A model generated the notes under the pieces. It did not search any database. It was not told the origin of the DNA and was given only the letters and a program-made list of their open reading frames with translations. A DNA stretch of 64,000 bases from Lotus japonicus (Eukaryota > Streptophyta > Magnoliopsida > Fabales > Fabaceae): assembly GCF_012489685.1 (NCBI RefSeq), contig NC_080044.1, positions 77,362,732 to 77,426,731 of the forward strand, written 5' to 3'. Position numbers and translations under genes: made by a program. Shown in pieces: positions 35,476 through 47,455 of this stretch (within the stretch, counting starts at the first letter, position 1; every line of letters begins with the position of its first letter).

Positions 35476-36173
35476 AAAACACACAATAATCGTATTTTAC
35501 TTTACTTTATTCAGGTCAGCCATTTTGGATTTTTGTCAATTAACAAAATGCTTGAGATTCTTCAAGTTATGATGTCATTAATAGTTTCACCGCTTAAATT
35601 TAATGACTGGTCTAACTAGCAAAAGACAAACAGATTACCATGGATGCTATTTATTGTTTATAGATCATCTATTCCCAGTTTCCCACTCTGTTTCTACACT
35701 CTCATCATAATTTTATGTGAATAGTCAATAATCACTTTCAACATCTTTAAGTTTATACATTTTCCTTACTGAACTTTTTGTGAGAGGCAGACAAATTTGT
35801 TGCATCAGAATACAACTATTGTTAGCGCATGTTGTGGTGGACTCGGTTATTGTAAGCAGTCGCGGCAAGAGAATTAGTCATTGTTATTGGCGGTCGATAC
35901 CCTCAACTAAAAAAAGAGGTTGGTTACTTATAGTAGAATGAAAACACATGTTAACATCATCCCATTTTTACATCTGTGACAAAAAATTGAAGGTTAGATT
36001 CACATAGTTTCTTTTCCAAAACCTCAATATACGAGTAACAAAGCTGAAGAGACTGGTTTAGTTTCTTTTCAGTTATTTATAGCATTTACATAATAACAGG
36101 AAGGAGAAGGAGTGAATGAAGACATATAGATGATGAATTGGTGATGACACAAACATCACGATGAAGAGAATAA
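35476..36173. other. intergenic, downstream of the CYP71D pseudogene
   Basis: No coding region recognised. The right part holds the 3' flank of the P450 pseudogene, which is similar to the 3' flank of the second P450 near 53560-53600. Confidence 0.5.
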
Positions 36174-37843
36174 TTATATATATGGAGTTGGAATCAAAAT
36201 CAAGTTGTTTTTCCTTCCCACTGCAACTCCAAAGTTTTCAATCATGTCCAATTCCTCAGGTTTCATACTATTCGGGAGTTCCCAATCAAAGTGGTAGAGT
36301 AATGCAGCTAGAGGAAGCTCAACATTAGCTATGCCAAGTAGAAGTCCTGGACATATTCTCCTTCCTGCCCCAAAAGGGAGGTACTCAAAGTTATTCCCTT
36401 TGAAATTCAATTTTGTGTCATGAAACCTCTCAGGTATGAACTTCTCTGCATCATACCAATGGTTTGGATCTCTTCCAAGTGCCCATGCATTTACTTCACT
36501 TTTGTTTTAATAGGTATGTCATACCCATCAATCACGCATGATTCCCTGCATTCTCTTGGGAGCAATAGAGGAATAGGTGGGTGTAACCTCATGGTTTCTT
36601 TGATCACTGACTTGAAGTAACTAAGATCTTGTAGATCAGTCTCGTTAATAGTCTTCTTTCCCCTGAAAGCCTTTCTTAGTTCAGTTTGTGCCTTCTCCCT
36701 CACTCTTGGGTTCTTCATCAACTCTGACATAACCCACTCTATTGCTGTTGCTGAAGTATCAGTCCCAGCTGCAAACATTTCCTGGTCCACACATAATAGG
36801 TTGGATCAAGTAGTCAGAAATACCAATAAAACCACATGATGATTGCATTGGAATCAGACAAGACAATACATATTTTCCGATGTACAAAAAAAGACAAGAC
36901 AATACAACTCATGATCGTGTTTATAGAAAAAGTATGATAACAAAGTTATGATAAATTTACTAACCCATATCATGGCTTTGACGTTTTCCATGGTGATTGG
37001 GATGTCGAGATTGCCACTTTGTTGCACGCGCAAAAGAACATCAATGAGAGTTTCACTCTTACCATGATATGATTGGTGCTCGTTGATAATGTGATCTAAG
37101 ATCTTGTCCAACTTCTTGTGCATACTTTCCAATTTAGCTTTCAAACGAGTTATGAGATGAAGAGGCTTTAGTGAAGGGAACAAATCAACAGCATCGAAAC
37201 CTCCTGCCAGTTCCAATCCTTTCTTGACCAAAGTCAAAAGCTCATCTTCATACAAGGGTTTTTGACCAAATGTTGCCCTTGAAAGTAAGGTGCTTATCAA
37301 AGAGAAAACACTTTCAGTAAGGTTGAAAGGTGAACCTGCAGACAACTGAATGGATTGTATGAGCTTGGCCACCTCATCTTCTCGAATGAAGGAGAAAGAT
37401 TGAACCCTTTTGGCACTCAGAAGCTGCAAGGTACATATCTTCCTCATTTGTCTCCAGTAATCACCGTATGGAGCAAAGGCAATATCTGTTGAATCATAGC
37501 CCAAGATTTTCGCAGCAAGGAGTTCTGGTCGTTGTGCAAAAGTAAGATCGTGAGTCTTCATTATCTCCTTGGCCATATCAGGGGATGATACAACCACGGC
37601 ATGAATTTCGCCCAGCTGAAGGTGCATCAGAGAGCCATATCTGTGAGCTAGATCTCGAAGAGCATGGTGTGGAAGTGATCCTGCTGCTGCCAGTTGATGC
37701 AGGTTCCCTATTAGAGGCAGTTTCCATGGCCCCGGGGGAAGTTTATGAGCCACAGTGCTCCTCACTTTGAGTATTTGCTTTGCAAGCCAAAGCAGCAAGA
37801 AGAAAAGTGATGTAATAACTAGGAAGGAAGATTGGAATTCCAT
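36174..37843 (-). pseudogene. CYP71D: CYP71D-type cytochrome P450 with one frameshift
   Basis: Two exons on the minus strand, 36965-37843 and 36174-36781, separated by the intron typical of the CYP71 clan. Exon 1 has the N-terminal membrane anchor ([16 protein letters not shown]), the hinge [17 protein letters not shown] and [10 protein letters not shown] of helix C. Exon 2 has [13 protein letters not shown] (helix I), KETMRLHP (ExxR) and [10 protein letters not shown] (heme-binding cysteine). All hallmarks are present, but one base is missing between 36495 and 36496 relative to the paralog. This turns the codons after ...KTKV into Lys-stop and removes the heme region from the reading frame. 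With that base the protein would be about 496 residues. CYP71D enzymes hydroxylate terpenoids, flavonoids and similar substrates on the ER; the substrate here is unknown. A sequencing error could also explain the frameshift. Confidence 0.88.
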
Positions 37844-38248
37844 GGCTTGAATGGAAGTGTTGGGAGTTTGAAACTGGTGTTATTATCTTCCCTTCCTCTA
37901 ATATAATTAATAAGTATTGATGAGGTGTTGCATACACCAAATGTATGACGCAGCAGTGAAAATAATTGTATATGAAGATGCTTTCAAGTTTTGACCAAAG
38001 ATTCTCGATTATAACAAACAAAGTTGCAAGTTTAGTATATCTATTAGTTGAAGAGTGTGACTGTGAACTTAGTTTAGTCTACTAAAATCCATTGGCACAT
38101 TTATATAATCATAACTTCCAAGTAAATGCTATAATAAAGAATGAACTGAGCCCCATCCATACATTATATTTTAATGCAGAACCAGGTGCATCTGAGGCTG
38201 AGTCCGTGCTGAACTTAATATTTATCCATGTAAAGCAACGTATGGACT

Positions 38249-38960
38249 AAAAGGAGCCAAAAAACTTAATATAAATCAAGCCAGCAGGCAGCAACCATGC
38301 TCACTCCAAAACTGCCATAGACATATATAAAAACAGAGAAAGGATATGTTACGGTTAGTAGAATCGAGTCTTCACTCAATCCAAAGAGAAAATGCTATGA
38401 ATAGAGTCTTCACTCATACGATTGAGGGAAGATGAGGGAAGACACGATTCTACAAACTGTCATATAAAAGAATAAGACAGTACTTCTATAGTTTTATTCA
38501 TTTTAAAAAAAAGTATAAGATGTCATTGTCACTCACAGTGTGCTTGGACAAGTGAGAAAGTGCCAAAAAGGAGGCCATAGCTCCCTATTAAGTAAGCTTT
38601 CATTTTGTCACTTGTTTCTTCTCCCTGCCAAAGAAAATGATACATTTAGGCACCAGAACAGCAAACAGTATATTATTTCAAATACATATTACATATTACA
38701 TATTGCTACAAGTGTTAAAATACATGTACCAGCTCATGATATTACACCCCGGCGCAGACCAGCACCACTTTCACCACGCTCTTCGGGAACTGCGCCGCCA
38801 TGCTGTAAGCGACGAAGCCGCCGTAGCTGATTCCGCCGAAGAAGACGAGGTCGGGGATGAAGATGTTGAAGCGATGGGAGAGGAAATCACTCCACTGCCA
38901 CATTGCGGTGGCACCCATGCCGTGGATGAGGAGAATAGACATATGACAACAGTGTAATAA
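38249..38960 (-). pseudogene. truncated copy of the alpha/beta-hydrolase gene
   Basis: At 38748-38937 the minus strand reads ILLIHGMGATAMWQWSDFL, then FNIFIPDLVFFG joined straight to GISYGGFVAYSMAAQFP. This is exon 1 of the hydrolase at 47456-49795 with an internal deletion of about 33 codons and a smaller three-codon loss. Start, exons 2-4 and catalytic Asp/His are absent. The adjoining 38249-38710 matches sequence downstream of the intact gene (46817-47245), for example AAAAGGAGCCAAAAAACTT and GGATATGTTACGGTTAGT. It is a decayed local duplicate and not expected to make an enzyme. Confidence 0.88.
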
Positions 38961-39995
38961 CTCCTCCATGAATGTTCTTGGAGTATAACGACACAGTAAG
39001 ATAAAAGCAAATGTCTAACAATAAATAGTTTAAAATATGTATGGAACCTTTTCTATAAGACTATAACTCATAAGGGATTGGATAAACATTTATGAGAAGA
39101 TTTAGGTTAAATAACTCATTGTCCAATCACATTAAAGATAAATAGATTAAAATTTTTATATTTTATTTATTAATTTATTTATTGGTCTATTGAGCTATGA
39201 GATAGTAACACACATATATAGTTCATTTTAATAATTGGTCTGGTGATAGACAAATTAAATCATATAAGGATTGCACAAAATTCAAACCATGAGAAAATTA
39301 TTTGTTAGGAGACACATAGATTTTTAAAACAAAATTAGTCATATCGTCAAATGGAGAGAGGATATCCTACAAAGACAAAAATATATGTTTATGTACCAAA
39401 CAAAACTAAAACAGCTAAAGTTTAAGTGTTATAATTAGCTACTTTATTAATTAGAATAAACCTCTAGTCCTACCAATTATTGGTAATTTAGTGCATACGG
39501 TCCAGGTTATACAATAACTAAGTGTCTTGTAAACGCTTACAAAAATTAAGATATTAAAATTTTAACAAAAATATCTATGAATTTATTACACATTTTCTAA
39601 CATTATCTAATCAAACTCAAACCAAATGTTTAATACAACTCAAGTCCCCACTCCCAAGATACACATAAACTTACAAGTAGAATTCATAAACAAAATTTCT
39701 TAGCCACGGAAGAGCAGCTAGCTACTACAACAGAAATACAATAGGTTTCATTTCATTTCTAGAACATGTAGCTAATGTAACCAAAAAGAACATGTAGCTA
39801 ATACTAATACTTGTCTAGGATGAGAAATGTCCACACGTGCATAAAAACTCCAACCCTTAGCTCTGCCCCAGAGAGATCCACAAAATTTTGCACTGGAGAA
39901 AAAGAATAATATAGGTGCTCTCTTCACAACAATTTCAGCGTTTGACAAATCAATAATTGATACAGACAATAGATAGAAGACATTTAGTTTTGGTA
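38961..39995. other. intergenic, 3' side of UBP23
   Basis: AT-rich. The 3' untranslated region of UBP23 lies at the right end. No gene seen. Confidence 0.5.
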
Positions 39996-42900
39996 TCATA
40001 TCCTGAATGGAGGGTTCCCTTCCAACTTGGCCCTTTTCGACTTGAATTTCTCAGTAGCAATTTCTTGGAAAATATTTGGCCCATCAAAGTTGTGTTTGAA
40101 GGTCCTTAACTTCTTCCTCTTCCCCTTATCTAATTCTTCATCCCTGTAAATTTCAACGTGGCAAAATTCAAATTTATACATGAACATTCATATTTTGATT
40201 TATTTGCAGCCACTTCACCAATCATTGCCTAAAGGACTAGTCATATAAAGGAATCTACAAGGCAACAAACAATGTGCAGACAATCACATCATAGTTGGAC
40301 TCGAAAGAAGCCTAAAGAACATGAAGCTCTGATTATCTAACAAAAGCAATTTGAATACATAGAAGAAAAGATTTAATAATAGACACTGATAGGTCTTTGG
40401 GGGGAAAAAACACGTTTTCTCTCTTAAAGAGAAAAAACTAAACTTGGAACCATGGCGATGGAAAAATAAGTTTGTTCAAGCAGTCAGCATACTATAAATA
40501 ATAAAATGTGAAAGGAACAACATATGGCAGAGCTCACCATTCATCCCCAACATATCCAATGTCCTTAACCTTCTCACTACTCTTTGTCTCTAGGGCCCGA
40601 GATGAAGCTATTTCTATATCATCCCAACGTGCAACTGTACCCATATAAAGAAGAGATGTATTATATATATATAGAGCATGAAGGTGTCAATACTAACAAA
40701 GTACATTTATTTGGAGGGGAGTGGGAATTTGAGTACCTAACCATAAGAGAGCAAACTGAACAAATTAATTAAAACATGGATACGGAACACAAATTTTCTG
40801 TATTGTGAAAAATAAAATCCAATTGGGAAATACAGTAAAAAAAAACTTACCGACTGTCTCCTCCAAACCTCGAGTTAGCATACTCATTAAACTATTATGC
40901 ATTTGATCTCTTTCACCACGCCCAGATAAGTCTTCTACTTCCATAGAAGTTGCAAGTACAGCATCAACTCTCCTCATGTCTCCTTTAGTATTACTTCTCA
41001 TCGGACATGGATCATTAAACTTAAGGTTAGCCCCACTTCTATAACCAGCCTTGGTTGCTTTACTTTCAAAGCAACTCGATACACAGGGAGATACATCACT
41101 GGAAGATAATCCAACGTCGGATGACAAAGAATGTTTATCCAACTTTTCTTTGTTTAGATTCCTCAAACTCAACTTGCGGCGTTTACATCTTTTGTGATTC
41201 TTCTTCTGGCCTGTGTACGTCATGTAAAGGAAGATTGGCCGAAGCTGCATACTTGATACCTGATACTTCAGAAATTTCTTTTTTGATTTCTTCACATGCT
41301 TTTGTTTAAGTCTCTCCATATTCAATGATCTACATTCAGACTCGTTAAGAATCAGTCCTTGAGAACCAACCGCATTTTCACACACTATACAACCAGCATT
41401 TGTAGGCGCTGAACCAGGTGCAGAAGTTCCAGCCTAAAAATAAAAAAGTAAGGTCATACATGAACATAATACGGCTCAAAGTAATGGGCAAATAGGGGAT
41501 AGCGTAAAAACCTGCCAGTTAACATCTGATGAAGTTATAGGGCTGGTGCTGATTGACAAATTTGTACTTGGATCTTGAGCTATATTGATATCTTTTGTGC
41601 CAACAATTTTCTAAGTTGGGGAGAGGATTCACAAATCAGTAATCAAGAAAAATGAAACAGTACTAATTAAGCACTAGAAGTAAATGAAAAAAATTACCTC
41701 AGGAGACTGACTAATGAAGTCTGGCACTATTGAATCTTTAGTGCCCTCTTTTGAAATTTCACTTTCATTGCACATATTAGTTTTGTCACCAACTGGTGCA
41801 GCCATACATGTCAAATCAGTATGCACATATTTGTCTTTTTCAGAGTGATCTATTGATGACAAGCTCTGTGGTGAGTCCTTCATTATCTGTGCGCATGAAG
41901 AAAGTTCAGATGCAGGTTTATTATCTTGCTTCATGCTTTCTGCTAATACCAAACTATATTTTTGCTCAACCAGTGTATCCTTAGAAACAGATACCCCTAA
42001 CAAATCAGCATTTGACATATTCTTCATAGTTTTAGCAGACAGAGTAGGCTCTACAAGACCATTTGGATATTCTTTCAATACATGATTTGAAGTTGAAGAA
42101 TCCCTAATTCCATTCACAATAGTGTTTATATTCTCCTTCTTCGCGATGTCAACAGGCTTCCTTGGAACAATACTTTTACGATCACGAACATAAAACAACA
42201 TGTAAGCTTGCTGATTCAAAACTTCCCGCTCGCTGACATGATTTACCTGTTGTAGTTTCATCCAAAGAACAATCACCAATAAGATAAATCATAATCTTAA
42301 GCTATGCACCCCCAATTTCATAACAAGTAGTTATCCAGAGTTTAGCCCAAAAACAGCGGTATTTATTCAGTTCTAAGAGAAAGCAACTCAACTTTGGCAA
42401 GAATTAGGATGTATGTAGTTTCTAGTTCAGACAAACTGATCACCTAAATGCTTGCATTTTTTTTTTTTCAATTAAACAAACACCGATGCAAAAATAACTT
42501 TCTGCATGGTAATAATTACTTCTCTCAATAACATTTCTTTTTAGCCCCCCACATCTTTGGAAGAAAACATGGTGCTGGACAAAAATTACATAAGCATACT
42601 ATCAGCATCCAATCATCATTCAAGGTATACCTCATGTTATTTAAGATGCAAGCATAATAGTGGCCAGAACGAATGTTGAAACCAGAATGGCAAAGAACCA
42701 CCCCCTAAAGCTTGAAGTTCTTTTTTTAATGGAACAAGCATCAATGCAACATAACTTTCAAGAAAAGAGATGCTATTCTACACGGAATATTTACTTTTAG
42801 GTTATCCTTCATCATGACAATGCCTGATCCATATACCTGACCTTATGAGCATAGGGCTTTGGTTGTTTGTCAATTTGTTTGTTTTAGTTTCCCATATTGG

Positions 42901-45900
42901 GAGGGCTGGCTGCATTTTCTTAGTTTTTTTTTTGTTACAAGAGGAAGACGCATTTTCTTAGTTTATTGAAATGTATGAAATTAATGCAAATAATTATAAA
43001 AATCATAAAGCTAGACAAGCATATTTTCAGTACCCGGTTGTCATCCAAGGTATACCACATATTATTTGAAGTACGAACATAGCAAAAATAGTGGCCCGAA
43101 TGAGTGCTAGAACCAGAATGAACCAGAACCCCATATAAAGAGTACTTCAAATCTCCATCCTGCTAGACGGAAGAAAGTTGCAAGTGAGAAGTATAACATA
43201 ACAAAATTTCAGGGACAAATAGAAAGCAGTCAAACAGCATAGTAAATATTTTGAAACAAGAAACAACAAATTATTTGTTGAGCCTGTACATTTGAACATA
43301 ATAAATCCCTTCACAAAACAAATATTGAGTGCATATTTGTATTTTCACTAACAAGAATCTTGCACAAAAAAACACAGATATACATATAGAAATTATATGA
43401 TTTATATCATTAGGAAGAAGAATTTGCTTACATATGAACCACTGACAAAAGGTTTTAAATCCAGTGCACAGCCAAACTGAATCTTCTTTTTAATCTTTTG
43501 CCCAGGATCATGAGCGTGAAACCTCTTTAGATGAATGGTTAGCACATAAGGTGCCTTGTGAATTGTTAGTTGTTTGAGAGCTCTAACTTTCTGCTTGCAT
43601 CGTTGACAATTGTATTCCCTCTCGCCTCCATCCAACCATTCTTTGGCTGTGAAATTGACAAGTGCTTTTTGCACTGAATCTGCCCTAAATATTTCAAGAC
43701 TTAAATCTAAGAATGGTTCAAACTTGTTGGAGCTAGAAGAACACTCTTGGCATTTCACCTGGAAAAAGCAACCACTAGGTATTAGAACTGAGGAAAGAAA
43801 GTATAGGTCTGCAACGTTCTAGTGTTTGGTACAAATTATGGGAAAGTGTTTCTGAGTATAATTCATTTCCAGGAAAATAGTTTGCTATATCCACATTTCA
43901 CCTAGTTTCTATTCCCATGATAAAAGGTCAGAATCTTATATTTCCATGGGAATGAAGTTACTTCAAAGATAACTATTCACTTCTACCACATTCTGTCAAG
44001 TTTTCCCTATATTTTGGTTATTTAAATTTTTGAATCAAATAATTTAAAAACATTCCTGGGAGTATTCAGTATTTACCAAACATATTTGTAAATTTTACCA
44101 GGGAATAACATTCCTAGTAATAATACTCCCAGTAATGTAACTATTGTTATTATAATCCATTACCCTGAAACAACATTGAGTGAACTGTTTTCAAACCTTA
44201 ATTAGCAATGTCATTGCTCTTGAAAACTAAGCCACAAATCAAGAAATAATTACCTGACTCCGAAGACGCCCGCCAAAAATCTTATGAACCAAACTTTTAT
44301 CATAAGCACCTGGTGATTCACTTGGTAGTCCAGAAGGTAGGCAGCATTTATGCATGGACTCAAGTAAGTTCACCATATACTCATGTGCATCCTCCTGCCT
44401 TGCATTTCGAAAATTACGTGATATGCCTGATCTCATGTCAGGAAGTACAAAATTCTGTACAAAATTCAAGCTAAAGAAAGGGGACAGTGCATTTCAAACC
44501 AAAAATGGATGCAGGGAACAGGACAAACACATTAAACAATCACTCTAATGTCAACCCAGACATTATTATGTCTTGGCTAACATATGAAGCACATGAAATA
44601 GGGACAAGGATAAATAAATAATGACAATACGTTATATGCCTGATCTCATGTCAGGAAGGACAAAAATCAAGCTAAAGAAAGGGGACAGTGCATTTCAACC
44701 CAAAAATAGATGCAGAGAACAGTACTTATAGACAAACATATTAAACAATCACTCTAATGTCAACCCAAAATTATTATGCCTTGGCTAACATATGAAGCAC
44801 ATGAAATAGTGACAACGATAAATAAATAAAAACAACTTACTAAGCCTCTTAGCTTTATAAGCAGTCAAAATAATAAACCCCATACAAGTGATTCATTCTT
44901 TTTCCTGCTCAAAAGTTGAAGAGGGCAATCGGTAAACCACAATGAGAAGCATGAGGACAAACCTCATGGTTTGGTAAATAAAAGTCAAGAAGTTAGTTGC
45001 CATGTTTCTAGAATAGACTACTTAGATGCTGGTAACGTCCAATCTTAAGATGTTGATATGAGAAAATGTGAAGTTTCATGTTAAGAACCTCATAGGTTCA
45101 AAAGGAATACATGTCCCATAAAAACAAACTTACAAGTTCCAAGCCAACTATTCTCCTTGGCTAAATGGAATACATGCTCAAACAGTATAAATCAAGAGAG
45201 GACATTATTTGCTAAATCATAAATAACATAAGGATACGACGTAGATTTCCAACCAGGTCTTGAGGAGACAATATCTTCCCATTTGCTTGCAGTGCACGAC
45301 TAACATGATTCTGTATTGCACAGAGAGCACAAAATCCAGCAACGCGGCCTACAATGATAGCAAAATGAAAACGACATACACATGAATCATTGCCAAGTAA
45401 CATGGAAAACCACGACTACTTGACTACTTCAAGTTAAGTCATTTAACAATGACTAGCACGCACACCAAAGCAAAAGTGAACCACAAGTGACAAATCTCCA
45501 CCAACATAATCTGAAAATGAAAATGTGGAGAGTTGCTCACATGAAGTCTTATGCTTGCCACTTTGCAGGTATGCAGCTAGAGGCTCTGTGTATGTCAAAC
45601 ACTGTAGTACTGAATTGAGAAAGCAAGTATTTCCCAGATTTTGCAACCCAGCTCCCTGAAAAATTATGAACAGCATCCTTTGTTAAAGCCAAAACAATAA
45701 AATGCCAAAACTCGTATCTAGTGATTGCAGTTAAAAAGTAATAGAATACTGCAAAAGTATAACTAAATTTTTCAAGTAAACGAAAGAGATGAGGAACTCA
45801 CTATCCTTCGAAAGGTAATCCCGAAGCTGAGTTCGGGATCGAAGCCAAACTCAGAGTATTCGGAGTGATGTTTATTGGGAGCCGAAGAAGGTGTACGAGT

Positions 45901-46056
45901 TGATTTAGAGGATGAAGGATTAAGGGTTTCGAGCTGGAAATTATTGGAGAAACCGTGGAAGGGCTTTCTAATGGGTAGGAATTCGATTTTTCTGTTAAAA
46001 AGTAAAGAAGATTGTGCTGGATCCGAGGGCGGAGTTTCCGTTTGGATCTCCGCCAT
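39996..46056 (-). CDS. UBP23: ubiquitin carboxyl-terminal hydrolase, UBP23-like
   Basis: Eleven minus-strand exons join in frame to 860 residues: 45802-46056, 45541-45655, 45238-45348, 44254-44426, 43432-43758, 43034-43159, 41698-42246, 41512-41610, 40851-41433, 40538-40634, 39996-40143. The USP catalytic domain starts near residue 86 with the Cys box [18 protein letters not shown]. It then holds the CALC, CQEC and CQRC metal-binding pairs, the QEDAHEYM motif, and the His box [16 protein letters not shown] with WYTLDDN. The second half is Ser/Lys-rich and probably disordered, ending with a conserved block around [20 protein letters not shown] and [11 protein letters not shown]. This order matches plant UBP23 and its relatives. 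The enzyme cleaves ubiquitin from proteins; the target is unknown. The start is the first ATG of exon 1. All visible catalytic residues are intact. Confidence 0.92.
44416..44838 (-). repeat. 213-bp tandem duplication over the UBP23 exon 4 acceptor
   Basis: Copy A (about 44416-44628) includes the first bases of exon 4 and its AG acceptor. Copy B (about 44629-44838) repeats it inside intron 3, including ATATGCCTGATCTCATGTCA. Further shared blocks are AAGGGGACAGTGCATTTCAA and AACAATCACTCTAATGTCAA. Identity is high, about 90 percent by eye. Confidence 0.88.
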
Positions 46057-46816
46057 TCAGATTAATCGCACACGACCAAGAAGATGCAATCAAGGGAAGC
46101 AATTGCAAATTTTGATGAAGAAATCAAGCAGAGTTGAACAGAGCTGGACGGTGGAAGGAAAGTGGGAAATAAAACTTGTTATACAAAAAACCGTATTACA
46201 ATGTGTAAATCTTACTGGCTAGTGGCTACTATTAAACCCTACAAAACAAAATCTCAAAAGAAAAAAACTATATTATCAAGGTGTACAAAAAACACTGATA
46301 TATTTTAAAATCTTTGTAATTTCTAGGTGTACAAAAAAAACTTTGAAATTTAATTGGGTTGGTTGTGAAAAAATATTCAATTTATTATACCAAACAAGAT
46401 ATTCATATAAATAATATATTATAATGATAATAAAAAATATTTTTTTCATAAATAAATCAACGTGAGTTATTTACTATATACATATGTTGGTTCCCCATAG
46501 ATGGGTGAGTTGAATTGAATTCAAATGGTGTCTATTCTTCATTGAGGAAATTGAGGAAATTGGTAACGTGTGGTCGGATACTTAGAGACCCTCGGAAATT
46601 TGCTTTTTTGGGCGCTTTAGTCCGCCTTATTCATCGAAAAATCTACTACATACACACATTTGACAAGTCTACTGATGCATGATTAATTTAATGGTACAAT
46701 ATTATCTTCTTCTTTTTTATAAGCAACAGTATTCTCTTCCTTAAGGAATATTCATGTTTAAGTATTGTGTGTAAAAATTTGGATGGGAGTGCTGTGAGAG
46801 TTATGTATTGTAAGTA
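46057..46816. other. UBP23 promoter region and intergenic DNA
   Basis: Upstream of the UBP23 start. AT-rich beyond 46200. No TATA box is obvious close to the start, and no other gene is seen. Confidence 0.45.
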
Positions 46817-47245
46817 AAAGGAGCCAAAAAACTTGTAAATCAAGCCAGCAACCATGCTCACTCCAATACTGCCAATAGACAAATATAAGGATATGTTACG
46901 GTTAGTCTTCACTCAATCCAATGAGAAAATACTATGAATAGAGTCTGCACCCATCCGATTGAGAGAAGACACGATTCTACAAACTGTCATATAAAAGAAT
47001 GAGATATTTTAATATGTTGAAAGAGTGCTTCTATAGTTTTATTCATATAAAAAAGTATAAGATGTCACTCACACTTTGCTTGGACAAGTGAGAATGTGCT
47101 ACAAAGGAGGCCATAGCTCCCTATTAAGTAACCCCTCATTTTGTCACTTGTTTTGCTTCTTTTCCCTACCAAAGAAAGTGGTATACGTTTAGGCACCAGA
47201 ACAACAAGCAGTATACTATTTCCAATACATATTACATATTTCCAT
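46817..47245. repeat. duplicated block, partner of 38249-38710
   Basis: Sequence downstream of the intact hydrolase gene that recurs next to its truncated copy. Shared blocks include AAAAGGAGCCAAAAAACTT, TAGCTCCCTATTAAGTAA and TTTAGGCACCAGAACA. Several indels separate the copies. Confidence 0.82.
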
Positions 47246-47455
47246 TACATTACATACATATTCCCTGCTATCATGAACATAGCTTCCTGAAGAATGAGTT
47301 TATCGTGGAAGATCCGTAAAATTTCTTTTCCGATTCTCATACATCCTTTAAATCACCATCCTATCTGAGAAAAATATACAGCATGGTTGATTTCTATGTG
47401 ACTAACAAATAGATACTCAAACATATCCATAACGCTGAAAATATCTTCCATTTCT

